In this document: positions 25,256 to 33,982 of the stretch, in pieces
How positions within the stretch are numbered: the first letter of the stretch is position 1
Layout: the number at the start of each line of letters is the position of its first letter
Assembly: GCF_016741785.1 (NCBI RefSeq)
Contig: NZ_JAERRL010000010.1
Location: 1-64,000 of the forward strand
Reading direction: 5' to 3'
Source of the DNA: Streptomyces sp. 7-21
GTDB lineage: Bacteria; Actinomycetota; Actinomycetes; Streptomycetales; Streptomycetaceae
Length of the DNA: 64,000 nucleotides
The notes under the pieces: generated by a model
The model's input: only the letters and a program-made list of their open reading frames with translations
Told to the model about the DNA's origin: nothing
The model's database searches: none
Translations under genes and position numbers: made by a program

Positions 25256-26454
25256 CCGCCCCGCCGGCCGCGGCGCGCGGGGGCCTGCCCAGTCTGCCGG
25301 AGCTGCTGGACGCGGTCCGGCTGCGGCTGGCCGAGGCGGGTGCGGAGCCGACGCCGGGGCGGGTCGCCGAAGCGCTGCGCGAGGAGGGGCTGCCGCTGGG
25401 CGACGGCGCGGTCCGCTCGGTGGTGCGGGCGCTGCGCTCGGAGCTGGTGGGTGCCGGTCCCCTCCAGCCGCTGCTCGCCGACCCCGACGTCACGGACGTC
25501 CTCGTCAACGGGCCGGAGGACGTCTGGGTCGACCGGGGCAGCGGCCTGGAGCGCGCCCCGGTGCGGTTCGCCGGCGCCGCCGCCGTGCGGGCGCTGGCGC
25601 GGCGTCTTGCGGCGGCGGCCGGGCGGCGGCTGGACGACGCCTGCCCGTGGGTGGACGCCCGGCTGCCCGACGGCACACGGCTGCACGCGGTGCTGCCGCC
25701 GGTCGCCGTGGGCGCGCCGTGCCTGTCGCTGCGAGTGGTGCGCCACCGGGCGTTCACGCTGGCGGAGCTCACGGCCGCGGGGACGGTACCGCCGGGCGGT
25801 GAGCGCCTGCTGCGGGCGGTGCTCGGCGCGCGCCTGTCGTTTCTGGTGACAGGCGGCACGGGCTCAGGCAAGAGCACCCTGCTGGCCGCGCTGCTGGGCC
25901 TGGTGCCGGGCAGCGAGCGGATCGTGCTGGTCGAGGACTCGGCTGAGCTGCGGCCCAGCCACCCGCACGTGGTGCGGCTGGAGACCCGCCCGGCCAACCA
26001 GGAAGGCGTGGGGCGGGTGGATCTGGCGGATCTGGTGCGGCAGGCCCTGCGGATGCGGCCCGACCGGCTGGTCGTCGGCGAGGTGCGCGGCCCGGAGGCC
26101 GCCACCCTGCTGGCCGCCCTGAACACGGGCCACGGCGGCGCGTGCACGCTGCACGCCAACGCGGCGGCCGACGTGCCGGCCCGCTTTGAGGCACTGGGCA
26201 TCGCGGCAGGGCTGCCGCGGGCGGCCGTGCACAGCCAGCTCGCCGCGGCGCTGTCGGTGGTGCTGCACCTGGTCAGGGACCGGGCATCGGGACAGCGCCG
26301 GATCGCCGAGGTGCACGTGCTGCACCGCGAGCGGGGCGAGGCCGGGCTGGTGCGGACCGTGCCCGCTGCCCGGTGGTCGGCCGCGGGCTTCACCGAGGAA
26401 GCCGGCTGGGCCCGGCTCGCGGAGCTGTGCGCGCGTGGAGGTGAGCGGCCGTGA
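25252..26454 (+). CDS. tadA: TadA/CpaF-type secretion ATPase
   Basis: A 400-residue hexameric-type secretion ATPase: an N-terminal domain, then Walker A VTGGTGSGKSTLLAALLG, Asp box ERIVLVEDSAELRPSHPHVVRLETRP, Walker B RMRPDRLVVGEVRGPEAATLLAAL, and His box NTGHGGACTLHANAA. It drives assembly of Flp/Tad pili. It overlaps ssd upstream and tadB downstream by GTGA, so the operon is tightly coupled. Confidence 0.95.
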   Translation: MTAPPAAARGGLPSLPELLDAVRLRLAEAGAEPTPGRVAEALREEGLPLGDGAVRSVVRALRSELVGAGPLQPLLADPDVTDVLVNGPEDVWVDRGSGLERAPVRFAGAAAVRALARRLAAAAGRRLDDACPWVDARLPDGTRLHAVLPPVAVGAPCLSLRVVRHRAFTLAELTAAGTVPPGGERLLRAVLGARLSFLVTGGTGSGKSTLLAALLGLVPGSERIVLVEDSAELRPSHPHVVRLETRPANQEGVGRVDLADLVRQALRMRPDRLVVGEVRGPEAATLLAALNTGHGGACTLHANAAADVPARFEALGIAAGLPRAAVHSQLAAALSVVLHLVRDRASGQRRIAEVHVLHRERGEAGLVRTVPAARWSAAGFTEEAGWARLAELCARGGERP

Positions 26455-27362
26455 GCGGTCAGCTGGCGGACCAGCTCGGGCAGGTCACCGCCGCGCTGTG
26501 CGCGGGAGCCGGCGCCTGGCTGCTGGCCGGCGGCGCTCCGGCACGGCACCGGGCCAGGACGCTGGCCGCGGGCGGGGCGCCGGCCCGGGGGGTGCCGCCC
26601 CGGCGGCGGCCGCGGCTGCCCCGGGCGCTGTCCTGGGTGCTGTCCTGGGCGCTGGCCCGGCCGGGGTCGCGGGTGGTGCTGTGCTGCCTGGCGGCGGGGG
26701 CACTGCTGGGGGTGTGGGGCCGGTCCCCGCTGCCCCCGCTGGCCGCCGCGCTGCTGGCGCCGCTGGCGGCCCGCTGGTGGCGTCGCCGCCGGGAGCGCGA
26801 GGCCGCCGCGCGGCGGCGGGAGGCCGTGATCGACCTGTGCCGGTCGCTGGCGTGTGAGGTGCGTGCGGGCAGGCCGCCCGGTCCTTCGCTCGTCACCGTG
26901 CTGGTGCCCGAGCGCGCGGCGGAGCTGGGGCGTGACCACCGGGCCGCGCTGCTCGCGGCGGCCCGTTACGGCGGCGACGTTCCAGGGGCGCTGCGCGCGG
27001 CGGCGGCGCGGCCCGGGGCCGGCGGGCTGAGCGGGGTCGCGGCCTGCTGGGAGGTGGCGACCGACCAGGGCGCCTCGCTGGCGGCCGGCCTGGAGCGGGT
27101 CGCCGAGGCGCTGCGGGCGGAGCACGACCAGCACGAGGAGCTGCGGGCCCAGCTGGCAGGGCCGCGGGTCACCGCGCTGATGCTGGCGGGGCTGCCCGTC
27201 GTCGGGCTGCTGCTCGGCTCGGCCATGGGGGCGGCGCCGCTGCGCGAGCTGCTGCACACGCCGCTGGGCCTGGCCTGTCTGGGCGCGGGCGCGCTGCTGG
27301 AGGGCGCGGGTCTGGCCTGGACGGCCGCGCTGACGCGCGCGGCGGAGCGGAGCGCGCCGTGA
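26451..27362 (+). CDS. tadB: TadB-like type II/IV secretion F-domain membrane protein
   Basis: A 303-residue integral membrane protein. Hydrophobic helices flank a cytoplasmic GspF-like domain (VIDLCRSLACEVRAGRPPG...GVAACWEVATDQGASLAAGLERVAEALRAE), and a C-terminal helical pair contains LMLAGLPVVGLLLGSAMG. It forms the inner-membrane platform of the Tad pilus with TadC. Start GTG overlaps the tadA stop and its own end overlaps tadC. Confidence 0.9.
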   Translation: MSGQLADQLGQVTAALCAGAGAWLLAGGAPARHRARTLAAGGAPARGVPPRRRPRLPRALSWVLSWALARPGSRVVLCCLAAGALLGVWGRSPLPPLAAALLAPLAARWWRRRREREAAARRREAVIDLCRSLACEVRAGRPPGPSLVTVLVPERAAELGRDHRAALLAAARYGGDVPGALRAAAARPGAGGLSGVAACWEVATDQGASLAAGLERVAEALRAEHDQHEELRAQLAGPRVTALMLAGLPVVGLLLGSAMGAAPLRELLHTPLGLACLGAGALLEGAGLAWTAALTRAAERSAP

Positions 27363-27925
27363 CGGCCGCGGGAGCGGTGCTCGCGGGGTCCTTCCTCGTG
27401 TGGTGTGCCGGGGTGGCGCGCCGCCGCCTGGTGCCGCAGGGCCATGGGACGCCGCTGGTGCGCCGCCGGGGCAGCACCGGGCGGCCAGCGGCCGAGGATG
27501 AGCGGCTGGCGCTGGCCATGGGGCTGCTGGCGGCCTGTCTTGAGGCGGGTGCGGCGCCCGAGCGTGCCGCCGCCGCGGTCGGCGCCTCGCTCGAGGGGCC
27601 GGTGGCCGCGGCCCTGCGGCGGGCGGCGGCGGAGCTGCGGCTGGGCGGGGAGCCCGCGGCGGTGTGGCGGGCCGTCGGCCGGCTGCCGGGCGCGGCGGGG
27701 CTGGCGCGGCGCCTGGAGCTGTCCCAGACCAGCGGGGCGCCCGTCGCCGAGGTGGTGGCGCGGGAAGCCGCCGAGTGCCGTGCGCGGCGGCTGCGCGCCG
27801 CCCAGGCCCGGGCACGCCGGGCCGGCGTGTACGTGACGGCACCGCTGGGCCTGTGTTTCCTCCCCGCCTTTCTTCTGCTGGGCGTGGCGCCGGTGCTGCT
27901 GGGCCTCGCCCGGGAGCTGCTGTGA
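27359..27925 (+). CDS. tadC: TadC-like secretion F-domain membrane protein
   Basis: A 188-residue membrane protein with an N-terminal helix (GAVLAGSFLVWCAGVA), a GspF-type cytoplasmic segment (LAMGLLAACLEAGAAPERAAAAVGASL...RRLELSQTSGAPVAEVVARE) and a C-terminal hydrophobic hairpin (PLGLCFLPAFLLLGVAPVLLGL). It partners TadB. It is shorter than many TadC proteins, as usual in Streptomyces. GTG 27359 overlaps the tadB stop. Confidence 0.88.
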   Translation: MTAAGAVLAGSFLVWCAGVARRRLVPQGHGTPLVRRRGSTGRPAAEDERLALAMGLLAACLEAGAAPERAAAAVGASLEGPVAAALRRAAAELRLGGEPAAVWRAVGRLPGAAGLARRLELSQTSGAPVAEVVAREAAECRARRLRAAQARARRAGVYVTAPLGLCFLPAFLLLGVAPVLLGLARELL

Positions 27926-27952
27926 TCCCGGGCGAGGCGCTGACCCGCACGA

Positions 27953-27982
27953 CGCGCACGAACGCGCACGAACGCGCACGAA
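27953..27982 (+). repeat. Three tandem copies of a 10-bp unit
   Basis: CGCGCACGAA is repeated three times exactly, between tadC and the pilin gene. No function is apparent. Confidence 0.6.
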
Positions 27983-28009
27983 AGAGCACGTCACGACTGG
28001 AGGTTGGCT

Positions 28010-28228
28010 GTGAGTCCGTTCCTGTTCTTCCGCTCGTTCCTCGTCCGCCGCTGGCCGCCGGGCGGGCCGGCCCGCTGGCGGGACGCGGGCATGAGCACCG
28101 CCGAGTACGCCATCGGCACGCTGGCGGCCGCCGCGTTCGCGGCCGTGCTGTACCAGGTCGTCACCTCCGGGACGGTCACCGGCCTGCTGGAGGACCTGGT
28201 GGAGAGGGCGCTCAGTGAGGGGCCGTGA
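28010..28228 (+). CDS. DUF4244 / Flp-type pilin subunit
   Basis: A 72-residue protein with a basic N-terminus and the pilin-like core DAGMSTAEYAIGTLAAAAFAAVLYQVVTSG. The glutamate-tyrosine pair after a short leader is typical of Flp pilins, and the hydrophobic helix follows. It is probably processed by a prepilin peptidase at the glycine before M and assembled by TadABC. GTG 28010 has GGAGG six bases upstream. It is the only gene of the locus with a clear own ribosome-binding site and spacing, consistent with higher expression. Confidence 0.85.
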   Translation: MSPFLFFRSFLVRRWPPGGPARWRDAGMSTAEYAIGTLAAAAFAAVLYQVVTSGTVTGLLEDLVERALSEGP

Positions 28229-28577
28229 GGAGCGCCGCCGCGCGGCAGGCGACCGGGGGCAGGTCACGGCGGAGGCAGCGGTGGTCATTCCGGCGCTGGT
28301 CCTGCTCGTCGGGATGCTGATGTGGGGCCTGGGGGCGGTGGCAGCGCAGGCGCGGTGCGGCGATGCGGCCCGCGCCGGGGCCCGGGCCGCCGCCCGGGGT
28401 GAGGACACGGCCGCCGCCACCCGGATCGCCGAGGCAGCGGCGCCCCGGGGCGCGACGGTCGAGGTGACGCGCGAGGGGCCGTTCTTCCGCGTCACGGTGG
28501 CTGCCCGGGCTCCGGGTCCCGGGCCGCTGGCGGTCCGGGTCGGCGGTGAGGCGGTGGCGTATGCCGAGGACGCCTGA
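28215..28577 (+). CDS. TadE-like pilus assembly protein
   Basis: A 120-residue pseudopilin-like protein: basic start, then GQVTAEAAVVIPALVLLVGMLMWGLGAVAAQARCGDAARAGARAAARGED, the TadE signature of a single N-terminal helix followed by an extracytoplasmic domain. It overlaps the pilin gene by 14 bases and the next gene by 17, so translation is probably coupled. Confidence 0.88.
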   Translation: MRGREERRRAAGDRGQVTAEAAVVIPALVLLVGMLMWGLGAVAAQARCGDAARAGARAAARGEDTAAATRIAEAAAPRGATVEVTREGPFFRVTVAARAPGPGPLAVRVGGEAVAYAEDA

Positions 28578-28926
28578 CCGGGCCGGGGACCGGGGCTCGG
28601 CCACGGTGTGGGCCGTGCTGTGCGTGTCCGTGCTGGGTGTGGTGTTCCTGGCCCTGCTGGCCGTGGGCCAGGCCGCCGCGGCCCGGCAGCGGGCCGACCG
28701 GTCCGCCGACATGGCCGCGCTGGCCGCGGCGCGGCTAGCGCTCGACGGCCAGGAGGCCGCGTGCGGCATGGCGGAGCGGGTGGCGCGGGCCCAGGGGGCG
28801 CGGCTGGTGCGCTGCCACGTGGCCGGGGAGATCGCCGATCTGACGGCGGAATGCCGCGCGGGTCCCTACGCCGCCCGGTCCCGGGCGCGGGCCGGCCCGG
28901 CGGACGCGGCCGCTTTGGCGGCGTCC
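28561..28926 (+). CDS. TadE/TadG-like (Rv3654c-type) helicase-adjacent secreted protein
   Basis: ATG 28561 begins PRTPDRAGDRGSATVWAVLCVSVLGVVFLALLAVGQAAAARQRADRSADMAALAAARLAL. This is the pattern of the short TadE/TadG-like proteins encoded before the convergent DEAD helicase in Streptomyces: one membrane helix and a repeat-like ADRSADMAALAAA segment, then two cysteines (AACGM, VRCHV, AECRA). The family normally ends around residue 120-130. Here no stop occurs where expected, and the frame runs on antisense through the helicase gene to 31470. I set the end at the helicase boundary; the true 3' end is uncertain. Confidence 0.6.
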
Positions 28927-31389
28927 TCAGCCGCTGCCGCCGGGGGCGCCGCTCAGCAGCTGCGCCAGGAGCCGGACGGCGCCGCCCTTGTGGAGGGGTT
29001 CGTTGCCATTGCCGCACTTGGGCGACTGGATGCAGGAGGGGCAGCCGTGCGCGCAGGCGCAGGCGGTGATGGCCTCCCTGGTGGCGGCCAGCCAGGGGCG
29101 GGCAGTGTGAAAGGCCCGCTCGGCGAAGCCCGCGCCGCCCGGGTGGCCGTCATGGACGAACACGGTCGGCAGCAGGGTGTCGGGGTGAAGCGCCGTGGAC
29201 ACGCCGCCGATGTCCCAGCGGTCACACGTGGCGAACAGCGGCAGCATGCCGATGGCGGCGTGCTCGGCGGCGTGGAGGGCACCGGGCAGCACCTCGGGCC
29301 CCAGCCCGGCGGCCGCGACCTGGTCCTCGGTCACGGTCCACCAGACCGCCCGGGTCCGCAGCGTGCGTGGCGGCAGGTCCAGCCGGGTCTCGCCGAGCAC
29401 CTCGCCGGTGATCAGTTTGCGGCGCAGGTAGGAGACGACCTGGTGGGTGACCTCCACGGAACCGAAGCACAGCCGGGCGTCGCCCCAGGGGATCTCCGCC
29501 TCGGTCTCGAGGACGGTCAGTTCGGTGGTGTCCCGGGCCGAGGTGGTCCAGGGCGGGCTGTCCTCCTCCACCAGCGCCACCGATTCCGACAGGTCCAGCT
29601 CCCTGACCACATAAGCGCGCCCCTGGTGGAGGTGGACGGCGCCCTCGTGGACGGTGGTGTGGGCGGCCGCGGCGTCCACGGTGCCCAGCAGCCGCCCGGT
29701 GCCGGCCTCCACGACCCGCACCGGCTCACCGCCCTGGCCCCGGATGTCCACGAGGTCGGCCGGGCGCTCCTTGCGGGTCCAGTACCAGGAGGCGCCCCGG
29801 CGGCGCAGCAGGCCGCGGGCCTGGAGCCGGGGCAGAAGCTCGGCGGCGGCCGGGTCGAACAGCGGCGCCGTCTCCTCACCGGTGACGTCCCCGGTGTCAG
29901 TACCGGTGTCAGTGTCAGTGCCGGTGTCAGTGCCGGTCAGGGGAAGTTCCGCGGCGGCAGCGCACAGGTGCGGCGCCAGGACGTACGGGTTACCCGGGTC
30001 GAGGACGGTGCTCTCGACCGGCTGGTCGAACAGCGCCTCGGGGTGGTGGACGAGATAGGTGTCCAGCGGATCGTCGCGGGCGACGAGCACCGCCAGCGCG
30101 CCCTGGTGCCGGCGCCCCGCCCGGCCCGCCTGCTGCCACAGCGAGGCTCGGGTGCCCGGATAGCCCGCCAGCAGCACGGCGTCCAGCCCGGCGATGTCCA
30201 CGCCAAGCTCGAGCGCGGTGGTGGCCGCCAGGCCGAGCAGCTCCCCGTCGTGGAGCGCACGCTCCAGTGCCCGGCGTTCCTCGGGCAGATAGCCGCCGCG
30301 GTAGGCGGCGATCCGCCGCGCCAGGCCGGGGGCATCGGCGGCGAGGCGTTCCTGGGCGATCAGCGCGACCAGCTCGGCGGCGCGCCGGGAGCGGACGAAG
30401 GCGAGGGTCCTGACCTCCGCCGCGGCGAGATCGGTCAGGAGTTCGGCGGTCTCGGCGGTCGCGGTGCGGCGGACGGGGGCGCCGCGCTCACCGCGCTCCT
30501 CGGTCAGCGGGGGCTCCCACAGGGCGAAGACCAGTTCGCCGCGCGGGGAGTCGTCCTCGGTGACCTCGGCGACGGGCAGGCCGGTGAGCCGAGCAGCCGA
30601 GGCGCCGGGGTCCGCCGTGGTCGCGGAGGCCAGCAGAAACGCCGGGTGGCTGCCGTAGTGGGCGCACACGCGCCGCAGCCGCCGCAGCACCTGCGCAACG
30701 TGCGAGCCGAAGACGCCGCGGTAGACGTGGCACTCGTCGATGACGACGTACCGCAGCGCCCGCAGGAACGCGGCCCACCTGCGGTGGCCGGGGAGCAGAC
30801 CGCGGTGGAGCATGTCCGGGTTGGTGAGCAGCCAGTTGGCGTGCTGGCGGGCCCAGGCCCGCTCCTCGGGGGCGGTGTCGCCGTCGAAGACGGCGGGGCG
30901 GATGGCGGAGCCCAGCGGCGCCGCCAGGCGCTTGACGGCTCTGAGCTGGTCGGCGGCCAGCGCCTTGGTGGGAGCGAGGTACAGGGCGGTCGCGCCCCGC
31001 CGGGCGCTGTTCCCCCAGCCATCGCCCCGGCCGCTGGCGCCGTCGAGCAGGGCGCTGAGAACGGGCACCTGGTAGGCCAGCGACTTGCCGGAGGCGGTGC
31101 CGGTGGCGACGACGACCGACTCGCCCCGCAGCGCGTGGGCGGCGACACGCGCCTGGTGGCGCCATGGGCGGTCGATGCCGCTGGCCCGGACCGCCTCGGT
31201 CACCTCCGGCCGGATGCCGTCCGGCCAGGAGGCATGGCGCCCCGGCCGGGCGGGCACGTGCTCCGTGTGGGTGAGACGGCCTGCCCGCTCCAAACGCTCG
31301 CTCAGACGTTCGAGAACCACCCCGGGGGTGGGGCTCCGGCGGATCTGGGCGGGCACGGTGGCGCGCGCGGCTTGCTCTGCGGACATCAC
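28927..31389 (-). CDS. DEAD/DEAH-box helicase with DUF1998-type zinc domain (YprA/MrfA-like)
   Basis: An 820-residue superfamily 2 helicase. Q-motif region GIDRPWRHQARVAAHAL, Walker A VVATGTASGKSLAYQVP, DEAH box YVVIDECHVYRG, motif III LLASATTADPG, and C-terminal motifs LGLAATTALELGVDIAGLDAVLLAGYPGT and QQAGRAGRR are present. A C-terminal zinc-binding cluster CACAHGCPSCIQSPKCGN marks the DUF1998/MrfA subgroup; MrfA in Bacillus acts in mitomycin-lesion repair. The GTG at 31389 directly precedes ATG 31386, and either may start. It is convergent with the tad operon. Confidence 0.92.
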   Translation of the reverse strand: MMSAEQAARATVPAQIRRSPTPGVVLERLSERLERAGRLTHTEHVPARPGRHASWPDGIRPEVTEAVRASGIDRPWRHQARVAAHALRGESVVVATGTASGKSLAYQVPVLSALLDGASGRGDGWGNSARRGATALYLAPTKALAADQLRAVKRLAAPLGSAIRPAVFDGDTAPEERAWARQHANWLLTNPDMLHRGLLPGHRRWAAFLRALRYVVIDECHVYRGVFGSHVAQVLRRLRRVCAHYGSHPAFLLASATTADPGASAARLTGLPVAEVTEDDSPRGELVFALWEPPLTEERGERGAPVRRTATAETAELLTDLAAAEVRTLAFVRSRRAAELVALIAQERLAADAPGLARRIAAYRGGYLPEERRALERALHDGELLGLAATTALELGVDIAGLDAVLLAGYPGTRASLWQQAGRAGRRHQGALAVLVARDDPLDTYLVHHPEALFDQPVESTVLDPGNPYVLAPHLCAAAAELPLTGTDTGTDTDTGTDTGDVTGEETAPLFDPAAAELLPRLQARGLLRRRGASWYWTRKERPADLVDIRGQGGEPVRVVEAGTGRLLGTVDAAAAHTTVHEGAVHLHQGRAYVVRELDLSESVALVEEDSPPWTTSARDTTELTVLETEAEIPWGDARLCFGSVEVTHQVVSYLRRKLITGEVLGETRLDLPPRTLRTRAVWWTVTEDQVAAAGLGPEVLPGALHAAEHAAIGMLPLFATCDRWDIGGVSTALHPDTLLPTVFVHDGHPGGAGFAERAFHTARPWLAATREAITACACAHGCPSCIQSPKCGNGNEPLHKGGAVRLLAQLLSGAPGGSG

Positions 31390-31558
31390 ATCGAGTCTCG
31401 CACCCGTGCCGAAGTCACTGGTCCGACGGACAATGGCTGTAAGACGTCGTCCTGGGCAGGCGGTAAGTGATTGAATGCCTTGGCGGTTGCCGATCCGTCC
31501 CCTGCTGTGCGGGGATACCCAGGGGGCGACCGCCCGTTAGCAAGGTGCTGGAGGATCC

Positions 31559-31900
31559 GTGGACCTGTCCCTGTCGACCCGGACCGTTGGCGACCGCACG
31601 GTCGTCGAGGTAGGCGGCGAGATTGACGTATACACCGCGCCGAAGCTGCGCGAGCAGCTCGTCGAGCTGGTCAACGAAGGCAACCACCACCTGGTGGTGG
31701 ACATGGAGCGCGTGGATTTCCTGGACTCGACCGGCCTGGGGGTGCTCGTAGGGGGCCTCAAGCGCGTGCGCGCGCAGGAGGGCTCGCTGCGACTGGTCTG
31801 CAACCAGGAGCGCATTCTCAAGATCTTCCGGATCACGGGCCTGACCAAGGTGTTCCCGATCCACGAGTCGGTCGAGGACGCGGTCTCCGCCACCGATTGA
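31559..31900 (+). CDS. bldG: BldG anti-sigma factor antagonist
   Basis: A 113-residue STAS-domain protein, the length of Streptomyces BldG, with phospho-acceptor Ser57 in [16 protein letters not shown]. BldG is phosphorylated by anti-sigma kinases and, unphosphorylated, binds them to release sigma factors controlling aerial growth and antibiotics. GTG 31559 follows GGAGGA. The downstream gene encodes the partner anti-sigma factor, with a GC hairpin between them. Confidence 0.95.
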   Translation: MDLSLSTRTVGDRTVVEVGGEIDVYTAPKLREQLVELVNEGNHHLVVDMERVDFLDSTGLGVLVGGLKRVRAQEGSLRLVCNQERILKIFRITGLTKVFPIHESVEDAVSATD

Positions 31901-31905
31901 TCCGT

Positions 31906-31930
31906 GCCGGCCGGCCACGCGCCGGCCGGC
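31906..31930 (+). terminator. GC hairpin between bldG and apgA (possible attenuator)
   Basis: GCCGGCCGGC occurs at 31906-31915 and again at 31921-31930. The word is its own reverse complement, giving a 10-bp stem with loop CACGC six bases after the bldG stop. It could partly terminate bldG transcripts and set the ratio to the downstream anti-sigma factor. A second GC-rich inverted repeat lies near 31970-31995. Confidence 0.5.
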
Positions 31931-32030
31931 CGAGAAGGCAAGAGATCTTCACCGCTACCGACCCGGGCGCCGGCGGCACAGCCCGCCGCCGGCCCGGAGG
32001 CGGAGTCCTGGCACGACTGAGGGGGATGGC

Positions 32031-32450
32031 ATGGCCACCGTCGAACTGCGTTTCAGCGCGTCGCCCGAGCATGTGCGCACCGCGCGGCTGGTCGCCGCGG
32101 CGGTGGCCCGGCGCGCAGGCGTTGAGGAGTCGGTGCTCGACGAACTGAGGCTTGCCGTGGGCGAGGCGTGCAGCCGGGCGGTCGGACTGCACGAGGCCCA
32201 CGGGCTGGACTCCCCCGTGCGCGTCTCACTGACCGAGGGTGAGAAGTCCTTCACCATCGAGGTCGGGGACGACGCACCCGGAGCCGTGCCCGCGCCCCGT
32301 GAGCGGTCGGCTGCCGAGGCGGCCGAAGACACCGACGAACTCGGCCTGGCCGTCATCAGCGGCCTCGTGGACGACGTCGAGGTCGTCTCCGACACGCGCG
32401 GCGGAAAGATCCGCATGAGCTGGCCCACGGCCACCGCGCGGCCTGAATAA
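32031..32450 (+). CDS. apgA: ApgA-like anti-sigma factor (RsbW-type ATPase)
   Basis: A 139-residue GHKL-fold protein: FSASPEHVRTARLVAAAVARRAG, N-box VLDELRLAVGEACSRAVGLHE, VEVGDDAPG-type D-box region (TIEVGDDAPGAV) and a G-box-like LGLAVISGLVDDVEV. It matches the anti-sigma factor encoded after bldG in S. coelicolor. ATG 32031 follows GAGGGGGA. A T-tailed terminator ends the pair. Confidence 0.9.
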   Translation: MATVELRFSASPEHVRTARLVAAAVARRAGVEESVLDELRLAVGEACSRAVGLHEAHGLDSPVRVSLTEGEKSFTIEVGDDAPGAVPAPRERSAAEAAEDTDELGLAVISGLVDDVEVVSDTRGGKIRMSWPTATARPE

Positions 32451-32468
32451 CCCCCTCCGCTCCACATT

Positions 32469-32519
32469 CCCTGCCGCGACCGGCACCACGATCCCGGCCG
32501 CGAGCAGGGCATTTTTTTC
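32469..32519 (+). terminator. Rho-independent terminator after apgA
   Basis: CCCTGC-C-GCG-A-CCGG pairs with CCGG-C-CGCGA-GCAGGG, and the stem is followed by a run of seven T (32512-32518). This is the clearest intrinsic terminator in the window. Confidence 0.85.
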
Positions 32520-32689
32520 TCACCCATCTTTCACTCACCAGATCGATGAGTGACCGGCCGCCATCATGGCCGTTCCTGCTCTCTGTGGTGTTTCCTTCCG
32601 CCTTCTGCATCCGGGCACGCCTGGTGAGCGCCGGAGCGTCGAGGAGGAGGTATAGCGGCTCCCTTTCTGGCTCCTTTTCTGGATCATTC

Positions 32690-33930
32690 GCATCTCGTGC
32701 TGGCGGCCCCACACGCCGGCGACGTGGAGCTCACCGGCGGCGATCGCGGGCTGACCGTGGTGATCGCGCTGGTCGCCCTCGCAGCGCTCACCCTCGCAGT
32801 GACGCTGGCCAGAAAGGATCTCTCGGCCGACACCGGCACCGACGGCTGGGGGCAGCGCATCGGGACGTTCCCTGTTCTCCGTGCTGGGCGCGGCTTTTCC
32901 GCGGCGACAGGCTGCCTCGGAATGCGGCTGGCGGTGCGCAGTAATGGCAGCATGGCAGTAATGGCAGCAATGGCGCGTGGCCGCAGCACGCCAGGCTCTT
33001 GATTCACACGGCACCGGCCAGATCATTCCGGTGCGCCACCAGGCCATGCCCTGATCGCGATATCCATGCGCAGCGGCGGCATCTTCACGAAGCCAGCCGA
33101 CGTCGGCGCCGACCTCGTCGGAAAGGCCGAACAGGGGATCCCCGAGGACGACCCGCGCAACGCGGCGCCCCTCACCGACAACGTGGCACCGATAACGTGG
33201 GGGACAACGTCGGCGACTGCGCCGGCATGGCCGCCGGTCTGTTCGCGTCCTGCGCCGTCACGCTGGTGGCGGCCCTGATCCTCGGCACGGTCGCCTCGGC
33301 GACCACGGCCTGGCGTTCCCGCTGTGAGTCCCCGCGAGCGGAGCGCTCGCGGCCATGGCGGGCATCGACCGGTCTCCCCCGGCGCGGCGACCGCAGCATG
33401 ACCGCCTTCAACTGCGGCTTCTTCCTGTCGGCCGGCCTCTCCCTGGCGCTCGTGGCGCTCGCGGCGTTCGCGTACCTGCCGGACAGCTTCGCCGGCCTCG
33501 ACGGCACCGCGGACCCAGAGATCGCTGCCCACGACGCTGCCCACGACGCCGGCCCTGGCTGTTCGCCCTCGCGCCGGTCGCCACCGGCATCATGCTGCCC
33601 GGCCTGATCCAGCAGCTCCCCGGCTACTTCACCGAGCCGAGCCGCGGGCCGGTCCGCGGCATCGGCGCCACGCCACGGCCCGGCCCGGCCCACGGTGGTG
33701 CTTCCCGGCTTCCCGCTGGGCCTGGAGTCCGCCGTCGACCCGGCCCTGGCCTCCAAGCGCCGCGGCTCGCCGCCGGGGACTTCGCCGAACGAACCGCCTG
33801 CCACCGGCGGCACCGCAACCGGACCGCGGCGGCTCCCGCGCACCGCCGCGTCCGCCGCCCGGCGCGTTCCGGCGAAGGGGTGGATGCCATCGGGGTCGCG
33901 GGCGCGGAGCGCCCGGTCCGGCGGGGTCTG
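32690..33930 (+). pseudogene. hppA: Degraded membrane proton-translocating pyrophosphatase
   Basis: Fragments of H+-pyrophosphatase are spread over all three forward frames. They are: the N-terminal helix GDRGLTVVIALVALAALTLAV (near 32740); SAATGCLGMRLAVRSN (about 32900); [20 protein letters not shown] and [17 protein letters not shown] (33075-33185); [20 protein letters not shown] (33175-33260, another frame); MTAFNCGFFLSAGLSLALVA with YLPDSFAGLDG (33400-33500); LIQQLPGYFTEPSRGPVRGI (third frame, about 33605); and LPGFPLGLESAV (about 33700). The C-terminal half, including the second catalytic motif and last helices, is missing, and parts between blocks are deleted. S. coelicolor carries an intact hppA at this position after bldG-apgA. 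The enzyme cannot be functional. Confidence 0.85.
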
Positions 33931-33982
33931 CCGGTACGGTCACCTGGGCCCTGACCCCCTTCGCAGGAGAGCCGGAGAGCCC

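Noticed and set aside
27953..27982. Tandem 10-bp repeats as an iteron or operator
   Set aside because: Only three copies in a non-replicative context between pilus genes; no associated replication gene.
28927..31470. Continuation of a 900-residue forward frame antisense to the helicase
   Set aside because: It is Ala/Gly/Arg-rich with no domain, while the opposite strand encodes a complete helicase with all motifs. Only the first 120 or so residues look real.
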